In this document: in pieces, positions 9,614 through 20,200 of the stretch | Numbering within the stretch: the first letter of the stretch is position 1 | Layout of the letters: each line of letters starts with the position of its first letter | Source of the DNA: Naumovozyma dairenensis CBS 421 | Lineage: Eukaryota > Ascomycota > Saccharomycetes > Saccharomycetales > Saccharomycetaceae | Direction: 5' to 3' | Assembly (NCBI RefSeq): GCF_000227115.2 | Contig: NC_016479.1 | Coordinates: 1,548,686-1,612,685, forward strand | DNA length: 64,000 nucleotides | Program-made: the position numbers and the translations under genes | Notes under the pieces: model-generated | Databases searched by the model: none | What the model was told of the DNA's origin: nothing | The model's input: only the letters and a program-made list of their open reading frames with translations

Positions 9614-10150
9614 ATGAAATTAGATCAAACATTATTACGCAGTTTTACGTCTAGGACGGCCACTTTAGAAGAACTAGAAAGCTTAGAAAAGAAATGTGTC
9701 TTATCAAAATTTGATGCAGATGATGCTTTCAATCTAGGTTGCCTCGTAAGAGATACAATCAGAAAACAATATCCAGGTAAAGCTGTTTCGATCGATATTA
9801 CTTTACCAAACAAGCATTGTTTATTCCGTGCAACAACTGCCAATGGGACCTCATTCGATAATGATATGTGGATTAAGAGAAAACAAACTACTGTTTTCAG
9901 ATTTGCACATTCCACTTTCTTTATGGGTTGCAAGAAAGGTGATAAAACACCCGAAGACAGATTTTTTGTCGACGCCAAAGAATATGCATTCCATGGCGGT
10001 GCTGTCCCAATTTTTTGCTCTTCCTTGGGGTATCCAATTGCATGTTTGACAGTCAGCGGACTAAAGCAAGAGGAAGATCATTTGATTGCAACAATGGCCT
10101 TGATTGAATACTCTAATCAAACCGCAGTAGAGAAGTTGGACTTAGATTAG
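9614..10150 (+). CDS. YBR137W: YBR137W homologue, GlcG/HbpS-like (DUF336) protein
   Basis: 178 residues from the ATG at 9614; the open frame extends 31 codons further upstream, but the S. cerevisiae protein (179 residues) starts at the equivalent Met. Strongly conserved parts are LEKKCVLSKFDADDAFNLG, the VSIDITLPNKHCLFRAT strand, STFFMGCKKGDKTPEDRFF, AKEYAFHGGAVPIF and LTVSGLKQEEDHLIATMALI. In S. cerevisiae it is a cytosolic pentameric protein linked to the Get4/Get5-Sgt2 tail-anchored-protein pathway; its exact role is unclear. It is the first gene of the conserved YBR137W-YBR146W block. Confidence 0.93.
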   Translation: MKLDQTLLRSFTSRTATLEELESLEKKCVLSKFDADDAFNLGCLVRDTIRKQYPGKAVSIDITLPNKHCLFRATTANGTSFDNDMWIKRKQTTVFRFAHSTFFMGCKKGDKTPEDRFFVDAKEYAFHGGAVPIFCSSLGYPIACLTVSGLKQEEDHLIATMALIEYSNQTAVEKLDLD

Positions 10151-10362
10151 TAATAATTCATAGCAATGAATGGATAGCTGCCTTTTCTTTGCGGAATATA
10201 TGTACATTTTTCTATATGAAATAGATACTTTTTAATGACTATAAAAGAATAAATAAAGGTTTTTTTTTTTCTTATTTGAAAATTGCGGATCTCAAAAGAT
10301 CTACAGGGTTTCAAAAATGAAATATTCGTTTCAATTAGATAGGGTATAATCGGTAATTGAAG

Positions 10363-11841
10363 TCAGCGATTGCTTTTCTGTTCATCATATGAAACTTCAT
10401 TTTGTCTGTTTATGAAGAGCGGGAACAAACCACTCTTCTGGACTTGTAGCAGTATCTTTTGCTTAGCCTTTAAGAACCAAGTTAATGAACCAGTATTATC
10501 AAGAGTGTTTTGATATGGGAGGCTGTGACTTAACTGTGACTTTAATGTCCGTATTAATTCATCAGAAAATTTATAATCTTGCTTTATTTTCTCTCGTTTA
10601 TTAATTGAATTAGCCTTATTAACGGACAAATCCCAATTCTTATCAATAAAAGGTTCAACAGGACTGTCTAGAGAACTCATCATGCTGGTATTGTTCGAAT
10701 TCTCCGCGGAAGTTTCAAACTCACAATTTTCAAAGATCTTTGCCGCCTGTTCATATTTAACGGCACAGTCTCCACAGACAATCTCTTTGTAGTCATTATG
10801 TCCTATCAATATGGAACTAATTTCGTATAGGACTTTGTCACAAACTACACATGTTTTTATGGGATGTTTTATAGGGAGATCAGCTAGGTATTTATCCTCA
10901 CCAGCAAACTCTGATGGCTGTTTTATTAAGTCATCCACCATATCTTGTATTGAATCAGAAATTTTCAAGTCACCTTCTTGCCTTCCTTCTTCCAGTATAG
11001 AGCCATTCAGAGAATATTCCTCATTAAATGCATGAGGAGTCAGTAAAATAGACTTGCTTGGATATGTATAAGTAGAGTCATTTTTAATTCTTTTCATCTT
11101 CAATGGTATCCGGTGAGAGTCTTTCCTGAGCATCTTACTTTTTAAGTCAGAGACAGAAACTTTTTTCTTAGTAGTTCCTCTGCCCATAACTTCTGGGATG
11201 TAGTCTTCAACGACCACAATTGAGGGAGCAGTGTTATCTTGAAGCACATCACCATTCTCAGAACTCTCTTGAACTTTTTGAATATTGTAACTAACGTAGC
11301 GTTTCATATTATTGTTGTGTACTCTTAGCTCCCCTCGAGGGTTAAATTTTTGTTTCTTTACCATATTTCCGTCTGTATTATAGTTTTCATCATTGTCTTC
11401 ATCTGAATTCCAGCCGGGAGGTGGTGCTATAGGTAAGCTAGTCAATTTATCATCGTCAATGAGTTCTAACTTGGAAGTAGATTGGTATAATTTGGAGGGG
11501 ACATTAGGTTTAGCACCGATTAATTGTGATCTCCTCTTTCTAGGTAATAGTAAATGAGAATGACTAAACGATTTCCCACGAGGCGTTTTCTTGGAAGGAG
11601 TACTGTTACTTTCGAATTTGAATTCATTCTTTTCGGTATTCCATTTAAACGGAGCTACGTTCTCATTTCTGTTAGCGATAGATGGCATAAAGGAGTCATC
11701 TACAGGTGAGTTTTTGAAGCTCCCATTCTGCCCTGTTTGGCATCGTGTATTCGTATTATTATTAGACGATGCTGTTGATATTATGGATAAGGAATTAGTA
11801 TCGAGTGGTTCGAAGACATTTAAATGTGAAAAGTCATCCAT
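10363..11841 (-). CDS. HDR1: HDR1 (YBR138C homologue), putative zinc-binding protein
   Basis: 492 residues (S. cerevisiae about 524). The position between YBR137W and the MDM20/ATG42 region is syntenic with YBR138C. The N-terminal two thirds is low-complexity and Ser/Asn-rich with Lys/Arg patches and SP/TP sites, consistent with a phosphorylated regulatory protein. The recognisable domain is a four-cysteine site CVVC (331-334) ... CGDC (356-359), C-x2-C-x21-C-x2-C, a small zinc finger. High-dosage HDR1 disturbs meiotic reductional segregation in S. cerevisiae; the molecular function is unknown. Identification rests on synteny plus general match. Confidence 0.82.
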   Translation of the reverse strand: MDDFSHLNVFEPLDTNSLSIISTASSNNNTNTRCQTGQNGSFKNSPVDDSFMPSIANRNENVAPFKWNTEKNEFKFESNSTPSKKTPRGKSFSHSHLLLPRKRRSQLIGAKPNVPSKLYQSTSKLELIDDDKLTSLPIAPPPGWNSDEDNDENYNTDGNMVKKQKFNPRGELRVHNNNMKRYVSYNIQKVQESSENGDVLQDNTAPSIVVVEDYIPEVMGRGTTKKKVSVSDLKSKMLRKDSHRIPLKMKRIKNDSTYTYPSKSILLTPHAFNEEYSLNGSILEEGRQEGDLKISDSIQDMVDDLIKQPSEFAGEDKYLADLPIKHPIKTCVVCDKVLYEISSILIGHNDYKEIVCGDCAVKYEQAAKIFENCEFETSAENSNNTSMMSSLDSPVEPFIDKNWDLSVNKANSINKREKIKQDYKFSDELIRTLKSQLSHSLPYQNTLDNTGSLTWFLKAKQKILLQVQKSGLFPLFINRQNEVSYDEQKSNR

Positions 11842-12202
11842 CTGTCCGATTTCTTGCTGTTCCTTCTAGTCTTTCAATTTTTAAAAGTATAATAGGTTTT
11901 GAAGGATTCAAGCCTTGGTTAGTATGAATTTTATTGATTCAACCTACCATGCAGATGATGAAGAGCTCCTCTTCTTTCCTATACTTTCCTGGTCTATATT
12001 TAAAGTATTTCTTAGTGAATCCTAAAAATTTCATCAGGGTGCGTTGTTTACATTTAGCCGCTTACGGAAAAGTGATTAAAATATAGAAAATAAATAGTAT
12101 TGACCGTCACATATTGATGAAATGTTACATTAAAGATGATCTATTAAAGTGCATACAAGATTACCGTTATATATCTATGATCTGGTTCGAGTAGGGAACT
12201 GT
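11842..12202. other. HDR1 promoter / MDM20 3' flank
   Basis: 361 bp with no gene. HDR1 and MDM20 both run on the minus strand, so this is the HDR1 promoter. I see no motif I would defend. Confidence 0.5.
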
Positions 12203-14580
12203 CTATAAGTTTTTAACTGCCTTTTGGACGGTCAATAGGGCCGCGTGTAAGCCGGATGCACCCAATGGATCATAACCAAGTGCCTCTAGTAGTTCCAAAT
12301 TGCTACCCTTTTTCAAGTTTTCAGATGCCTTTGATAATTGAGATGAATAATTCTTAAATTTCAAATCAGAGGATGTTCTCAAACGTTGTATATTCTCCTT
12401 GATAAGTTGCTTAATTTTCGTGTCTTTAATTCTCTTGAAATTGTCTAAAGTTTTCAAAGTAGATAATTGAATCAAATAATAATGTGTCATTTTCCAAGCC
12501 GTCGTGTCACTTAATGTAGTAGCGACTTCTTCCAATAATTTTCGTAATTCCTTACCGTCATTTTTGTATAAATCATAAAATATCTTAAAGGACCAAGATT
12601 CCACAGATGTGAAATTCTCTGTCAGCACCGACTCAAACGTTTGCTCGGAGAACAGTTTCTCTAATTCAGTATCTATATGCTCCAATTGCTTCCCTGACGG
12701 GATTGCCTCGATCATGAATTCCTTAAGGAAGTTAAGTGTGACCCATTCGTTCCTGATATTCATAGGAGATAAAATATCTGGTAATTCTGAAGACTTCATA
12801 TTCTTCTCGAAGATTGTCCAATCTCTATTATCACTCCATTCTGTAGCTCCGGTTAACTTTCTTGTTTCCCATCCTTGGTGCATTATTTTTAGCAACTGTG
12901 CACGTTTATCGTTAGATAAACGACGTAATTGTGCTAAATCACAGGTCTTCATCCATCGGACTAAAGAATGCTCTAACTGTTCTCTAAATTGTAGCATACC
13001 TATGATTTTACTGTAGGATTTCCTTTCAAAAGCTATTTTGATGAATTGAGGTAGATTCGTTAAAGAGTTGGTGTATAATTTATTATGTTCTTCGAACGTC
13101 TTGTTCAGAAGGTCATGTTGTTTAGCAGGGAATAAGGAAGAAAATCTCGAGTATATCATATAATCGAGAGAATCACATTGGACATTTTTTATTTTCAGAT
13201 TTTCGTAGTGGGAATATGCCAATGGAATGAGACCCAGATATATATAAATTGCAATTAACCAAACACAAGTGTCGAAATTATAAGGGTCTTGTTGTTGATA
13301 ATTCTCTAGTATCGTTAAAGATAGAACAAGGTCATTTAATGTGGGGTTTTTCCCAAAAATCCGTCCCTTAACAATATCTAAAATAAAAGTGGAACATTTT
13401 GAATAATCAGTCTTGGATTTGTTAGCTAACGTTTCCTTATGTTTACTGAAATATTGCACACTATCAAGATCATGTACTGACAGAGCAAAAACATTTGCAT
13501 CATGAATTAAATCGGAATCAAAATTAGACATCACTTTCTTTAGCAACTCATCTGGAATCTTAGTTTTATAATATGATATATCAACTGCAAAGCATGGTTT
13601 ATTGTGAAGCTTTTCAGTGTAGTGGAAGAGGGATGCTTCAGTAATTTCGTCATTGAAAATAAGATCACCTTCCAATCTTCCCAATCTAGAGTTTCTGGAA
13701 TCTCCTACAAAAGAATCAATTATCTCGAAGAGTTCAATTTTAGTTCTACCTAACTCCTTTCCTGCCTTTAATAACGACTTAATCACTTCAAAGTCATCGA
13801 TACTTTTGAGAATTGTATGGCAACTTTCAAATAAAAGCTGATAATTGCCCAGTTGGTCCAAAAATTTCACTAGAAAATTTTTGAAATATAAGTCAACCGA
13901 TTTAGATAGTTCCGGGATAATTAGATTGATAAGTTCTTCAACTTTTTCTTTATCACTAAAGAAAAATTCTTCAATAACAAAACCAAATACAATAATTTCT
14001 TGGTTAGTTTGGAACGGTCTGATGTTACATAAATTTTTATATACCAATTGTGGTAAAATTTTAGTTTCTTGTTCAGACATAGTATATTTTTGGAATTTGA
14101 ATTGGGCCACAATGCATAATGCCTGCCAAAAATAATATTCACGACTTGGTAAGTTACTAACGTCTTCGAATCTAGCCATTTGTCCACTAGCTGTCCCCAT
14201 ACGACCATAATTGAAATCTTCCAATGCCTTAGCAAACCATTGACTCACTAAATTGTACGAGGGATATTTAAAGTTAGCTTTTTCGTAAACATGCAACGCC
14301 TCTTCTGATCTTCCTAATTCCATGAAGAACCTATGCAATAAATCTAAAGCATTTAAGTCAGCAGTTACGGTTGTACCCTTCAAGCCGTAAAGATTTCCTA
14401 ATGATGAATCATAATTGAATTTGGTAGGGGATTGTCTATATTGGACATATATTTCTAATATGGAAAAATAAACCGATTTTGGAAATTGCTTTCTTAGCAG
14501 TCTTATTTTTTCTATTGCACTGTTTGAAGTTAGAGTTTTCAACTAACAGAAAAATTTACTTCTTCAATTTTGGATGACAT
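12203..14580 (-). pseudogene. MDM20: MDM20, auxiliary subunit of the NatB N-terminal acetyltransferase; 5' end frameshifted as sequenced
   Basis: Mdm20 anchors the catalytic Nat3 to ribosomes; NatB acetylates Met-Asp/Glu/Asn N-termini, including actin and tropomyosin. The long open frame covers all but the first ~30 residues and matches Mdm20 throughout (YGLKGTTVTADLNALDLLHR, LEDFNYGRMGTASGQMARF, LTILENYQQQDPYNFDTC, C-terminal LLTVQKAVKNL). It has no ATG at its head. The true start is ATG at 14578-14580 (MSSKIEEVN), then the frame moves at a T5 tract (14550-14554 on + as A5) into one reading ENSNFKQC, and again at an A6 tract (14506-14511) into the main frame. Two one-base insertions explain this; overall length would be about 791 versus 796. 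Either homopolymer read errors or real damage. S. cerevisiae keeps MDM20 on the sister YOL track. Confidence 0.88.
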
Positions 14581-15605
14581 CACCGCCACCCTCTTTAAAT
14601 CAAGTTTGATATTTAGCTCCAATTAAATGGTATAGCTTGCAACTATTCTGCTCTAAACGTATCGCCAGATATGTTGTATTGTCCTCGCAGGAAGAAATAT
14701 ATAAAGATATAATAAACTATAAATTTTTTTTCGAAAACTTCGAAAAGTAGCTTTGCCTTATCGAATTTTTACATTCTGTATGAACTACACAATAAAGTAT
14801 CCGATAGAAGGAGGTGTCTGTATAGGAAGAAGACAACTCATGTTATCCTTAATATCAGATACAAATGTTCTTTCCGATCGTCTATAGGATTTCGATTATT
14901 GTAGTCTTTTGATGATGAAGCACCCAATTGGCTATAAAAATTAAGTAGGACACTCGTGTGTGGGAACACTCAATAGTAATAAGACATCTAAAGACCTTCC
15001 AACTACTGGGTTAATTGAATATCATTCTCATATCCTGATCGATTTTCTAGGTATTCATCCAAAATGGCTAGATATCGAACAGTTCTGTTCCTTTATCCTA
15101 TTTGGTTGGGTGGAATAGCAATACAACAAAATCACGAAATAATATGGTTTCGTGGTCTAGTCGGTTATGGCATCTGCTTAACACGCAGAACGTCCCCAGT
15201 TCGATCCTGGGCGAAATCAAATTAATTTTTTTTTAATTTTCTAATTATTTCCTCTTAATAGATCGATTACTTTATGAACTACAACTTAGCTTTTATTGCT
15301 GGAGCTTTCAGTTCTAGTGCTTGTTTAGATTATTACGCTTGTTTGCTACCTTCTCATTTTTGTTTAGTTTTGTTTTGTATTTCTTTCAAGTGTTGATCTC
15401 TAACGAATGTAATCTTTGGTGTTAAAATGCTTTTAACTTTGGCGTCTCCATAAAAACTACAAAAAAAAAGGGTTAGAAACCTCGACGAGACTCTTTAGCG
15501 AAAAGAATGCTTTTGGACAAAAACTCCTCTAAAATAATTAGAACTATCCCTATCTATTGCATTTAAAACTCAGATCAACTAAAATATCTACATTACCGCA
15601 CTATT
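14581..15605. other. MDM20-ATG42 divergent interval with tRNA-Val
   Basis: 1,025 bp. Apart from the tRNA gene at 15146-15219 and its T9 tail, I see no gene. It holds the divergent promoters of MDM20 (minus) and ATG42 (plus). Confidence 0.55.
15146..15219 (+). tRNA. tRNA-Val (anticodon AAC), copy 2
   Basis: 74 nt, identical to the copy at 9142-9215, with the identity running 6 bases upstream (TAATAT) and 7 bases downstream (AATTAAT). Anticodon loop TTAACAC. A T9 tract directly downstream is a strong Pol III terminator. Confidence 0.97.
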
Positions 15606-17114
15606 ATGAAGTTGAACAACTTCTTTAATGCTCTTTTATTGACAAGCTGGGCATCTGTTCCAATTGATGCGTTCTCTATCTTTGAAGATATAAACCTACA
15701 AGAAACATTCGGCGTTAGAAATAGAAATATCTTCAAAAATGAAGTACAATCTATTATTCCCAAAAACTGGCGTTTTAAAAATGACTTTGAGACTACAATT
15801 GAGTCAACAATCGACCAAGACTATTCTTTAAGAGTACGATCTGTCGATCCTGCAAAACTACAAATAGATTCAGTCAACCAGTGGTCAGGTTACTTGGATT
15901 ATAAGGACTCGAAGCATTTCTTTTATTGGTTCTTCGAAAGTAGAAATGATCCTAAAAATGATCCACTTATCCTTTGGTTGAATGGTGGACCAGGTTGTTC
16001 TTCCTTTACAGGTCTGTTATTTGAATTGGGACCGTCTTCAATCGGGCCTGATATGAAACCAATCCATAATCCTTACTCATGGAATAATAATGCATCAGTT
16101 ATTTTCTTAGAACAACCGTTAGGTGTTGGCTTTTCATATGGTGATGAAAAGGTAACTTCAACAAATGTTGCAGGGAAGGATGTCTATATTTTTTTAGAGT
16201 TATTCTTCAAGAAATTCCCACATCTAAGAGATGTCGATTTTCATATTGCCGGGGAATCATATGCAGGGCATTATATTCCTCAAATTGCTCATGAGATTGT
16301 CCAAAACCCTTTACGAACCTTCAACTTATCATCTATTATGATAGGCAACGGCATAACAGACCCATTGATTCAATCAGATTACTACAGGCCAATGGCTTGT
16401 GGGGAAGGTGGACATAAATCACTTTTATCGCAGAAAGAATGTGATGATATGGTCGGCCCAACAAACCGTTGTCATCGATTAAATCAAGTATGTTATCTTA
16501 CTGAATCAAATCTTCCTTGTGTAGTTTCTTCCTCATATTGTGAGACTGCTTTGATGCGCCCATTTGAGAAGACAGGATTGAACCCATATGATATTAGGGG
16601 ACCTTGTGAAGATAACTCTAAGGGAGGATTGTGCTATAATGGAATTAAGTATGTAGAGAAATATATGAACTTCCCTGAAGTTCAAGAAGTTCTAGGATCA
16701 GATGTTGATCACTATTCAGGATGCAATGAAGATGTTTTTACAGGGTTCTTTTTTACAGGGGATGGAAGTAAGCCCTTCCAAGGATTCGTCGGAGAATTAT
16801 TAGATATGGATATTCCTGTCTTGATTTACGCAGGTGATAAAGATTTTATTTGTAATTGGTTAGGAAATCAAGCCTGGACCAAAGAACTGGAATGGAAATA
16901 TGATACGTTTTATGAACTGCAACCATTAAAACCATGGATTCATTCCGAGACTAGAGAAGAATTAGGAGAAGTGAAAAACTATGGCCCTTTAACGTTCTTA
17001 AGAGTCTATGAATCTGGTCATATGGTACCATACGATCAACCTGAAGCAAGTTTGGAAATGCTCAACGTATGGCTCTCTGGTAAACGCTCTTTCAGGAATG
17101 GTAATAATATTTAA
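15606..17114 (+). CDS. ATG42: ATG42 (YBR139W homologue), vacuolar serine carboxypeptidase
   Basis: 502 residues (S. cerevisiae 508), S10 family, paralogous to carboxypeptidase Y. The N-terminus LNNFFNALLLTSWASVPIDA is a signal peptide, followed by a propeptide. The oxyanion-hole motif NGGPGCSS lies near residues 126-133, and the catalytic triad is visible: Ser218 in GESYAG, Asp413 in GDKDFICN and His472 in ESGHMVPYD. Numerous cysteines form the usual disulfides. The enzyme works in the vacuole lumen, removing C-terminal residues from peptides and helping the terminal steps of autophagy. Synteny (HDR1 - here - IRA1) agrees with YBR139W rather than PRC1. Confidence 0.95.
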   Translation: MKLNNFFNALLLTSWASVPIDAFSIFEDINLQETFGVRNRNIFKNEVQSIIPKNWRFKNDFETTIESTIDQDYSLRVRSVDPAKLQIDSVNQWSGYLDYKDSKHFFYWFFESRNDPKNDPLILWLNGGPGCSSFTGLLFELGPSSIGPDMKPIHNPYSWNNNASVIFLEQPLGVGFSYGDEKVTSTNVAGKDVYIFLELFFKKFPHLRDVDFHIAGESYAGHYIPQIAHEIVQNPLRTFNLSSIMIGNGITDPLIQSDYYRPMACGEGGHKSLLSQKECDDMVGPTNRCHRLNQVCYLTESNLPCVVSSSYCETALMRPFEKTGLNPYDIRGPCEDNSKGGLCYNGIKYVEKYMNFPEVQEVLGSDVDHYSGCNEDVFTGFFFTGDGSKPFQGFVGELLDMDIPVLIYAGDKDFICNWLGNQAWTKELEWKYDTFYELQPLKPWIHSETREELGEVKNYGPLTFLRVYESGHMVPYDQPEASLEMLNVWLSGKRSFRNGNNI

Positions 17115-17298
17115 AGGAAAGTAGAACATAAATAAGAAACTTGTTTATATGTATAGAAAAGACAAAAATATATATATCGGTTAACGTAGAACTCATCAAA
17201 GTGAAAAAAATAAAATGTAAACGTCATAAAATTATAAAATTATATTTATATTATATAGTTCTGAAAATTCATCAAAATGAAATGGGAAAAATCATATT

Positions 17299-20200
17299 CT
17301 ATGTAGAAATCATCTTTGAGATAATCTTGGTAATTAGTTTCTTTCTTTCATATACTATGTTTTCATCTTTTTCAATTCCCGTCATAATATCCCCGAGGTG
17401 CAATTGTAAATTATGTATGTTCGTCACAACAGCTAGTCCTCTTTCCTTTAGCGCTGTCGTATTGTTATTGTAAATTTTATCCAAGTAATTAAACTCGTCA
17501 TGTTGTACAACCAGCTCAATAATTTCAAATACAACGGCAACACATGGAGATGTCTGTTCTAACGAAGAAAGCCTTCTCAACTCATTACGGACTAACGGAT
17601 AAATTTTAAACACTGGGGACGCATTATTCTTCAATAGATACCTCATTATCAAGGAGAATCTCAGTTTACAGGGTTCATCGGCAAAGGAGCTGATAAAGAA
17701 TAACCCACCCTGATACAAAGTCACGTTTGGATACGGAACATCTAATGAAATCCAATCAGCAAGTTCTCTTGGAATCTTATTTCTATCATCTAAGTAAACA
17801 TAGTCTTGATCAAATCCCACGGACGCTAATAACTTGCCTAAGGAGTCAGCACCAAATAATATGTAAATAAAGAACAGATAGCACAAATATGTCTTATACT
17901 TTGAATCATTTTTCAATTCGCGGTAACTATTCCTGAACAACAACTCTAAACAATTAACAGCCGCAGTTTTAACAACTGGTATAGAGAGTCCTCTGGTTAT
18001 AAACGCTAGTAATACATGAGGATAGTTATCTTTATTCCAGATAATGGAATTATGACTCTCAATCTCACTCAAAAATGCCGCAGCGAATCCTCTAGTATTA
18101 AGCAAACTTAATGCCATAATAGCTTTTTCTTTATTCGGACTTTCGAAATGGGCTGACCAAATTCTTCTCAAACAATTGGTCATCAAAACAAGCCCGCCTT
18201 CAAATATAACTGGATGAGGTGATTCAACAAACGCAGTTGATAACCAAAACATCTTCTCTACCATACCACTATTTAGATCTAAACCCTCTACAACTTTACT
18301 GTAAGTAAAGACATGAGAAATTGTCAAAAACATTTGTTCATCATCAACAATTGGATTGGAGACTACTTTCATTGTTTCAGTCAATAAGTCCTTACATAAC
18401 ATATTTGAAGTGTAGCTCTTACCCATTACACCTAGCATCATCATTGCTCTAGCGGATAAAAAGGAATCATGATTGAAGATTGAATCCATTAAATATTTCT
18501 TGTACTTTGTTTTCCACTGAGCTCCCTCGGTAGTTGAACCATATTCCATCAGAAGCATAATATTTGTTGTGAATTGTTCCAAGGTACCGAACTTACTTGC
18601 AAAAGATGAGGCACTAAAGTTAGGTAACACCCTTCCTTTCTCTTGACTAAAACCTGACATAAAGTTTATTTTTTGACGTGAGAAAACGAAGCACACGCGA
18701 TCGAGCTGTTCTCTATTGGTTTCTGAAAGTGCACCATTTATTGTTAAAGAATGGCAAATATTCATTATCAGTTCGAACAAAGAAACTCTAACTTCAGTTG
18801 GCCCGACATCAATTAACAATGAGACAATGAAAAGTAATTCGGGCAAAAACATCTGAGCCAATAATGGCGATTCAAAGAATACAGCGACACTAACCTTCAC
18901 CAGTATTTTCAGTTCTGCCCAGCTATGCGTGGAAACCTCTAACCTTAACGACGGTAAAAATGATTGAATTAGATTGATTAGTTTATTCACAATTTGACTT
19001 GCAATCTCGATAGTAGGGAACCCTGTAAGAAGTGAAATGGCTTTTTTCCAGTCACGATTTTCTGAATCTCTATCTAAAGCGTGATTGATGATCTCTTCGA
19101 CGACGCAATTCGTCAGTCTACCGTCGAGAGCTAGTAAAAACCAAATTTGCTGTAGATAAATAGCTGTAAATGAAGATTCACGAACAGTCAAGCTAATCAA
19201 TGACCGTATAATATATGATGTGTTTTCAGGTCCCTCTTCTTCATCCGCCAAATACACGAATTTATATAGATTTGGTACCCAATATGATAAACAACATATA
19301 ACTGTCGGAACATGCTCGTGAGGGAACTCTTTGGCTTCTAACCCATCCAAAATATATCTCCATAAATATGGCGTTACTTGAGCTGAGTCCACAGCAAGTG
19401 AAGTCGTTATTTGACATAGGAATGCTGTTGTATCATCCGGTACGTACACCTCAGGCGAGCTGTGGAAACGAGTCCCAAAATTCAAGTTGAACGCATTTTG
19501 TGTTGCAACTAACAAATTGTATGAAATATTCTTTACCACATGATCGTCATTAAAGAGGCCTACCAAAATCACAAGGAAAAGATGACATATTATCTCATCA
19601 GTTTCTTTGGCACCATGTATATCCTTTTCGTTATTGGACTGTTGCTTAATCATTTTTCCTGTATCGATACCATATTCATCTTCGATTTTAGCTTGAGCAT
19701 AGTAAAACATTTTCACTATTTCCAAATATTTTGAACTTGAGAAAATTAGTCTTGAATTATCTTGAAATCCTAAGGTAAATTCAGATGGTGCACCAGTAAT
19801 GGAAGAAACACCAATCGATGCTAAATCAGAGATCTCATAGACGTTGTTGAATTTTAATTCATATTTCATGCCAATTTCTTTTATTTCTAATTCTTGACCC
19901 ATTTCTAATAATACTTGAAAGTATTTATTCCCAATTTTCAATGAAACTGGTGTAAATGATACTGTAGTCTCGTTGAACATTGTAATTTCATGTAATGAAA
20001 CACGAACATCTTGGAAAACTTCCAAACTTTTACCGGATAATCCTAATTTCTTCACTATATTTAAATCAGTATTACTATTAATAAAGAAATGTGGTACTTT
20101 GAATACAACATAGGGATTATCAACATCTAAAACTGCTCTCCAATAAGTCAGGAAAGTGTCATTGACATTCAAAAAGTAGCAGGCGGCGCAATTCTCTAAA

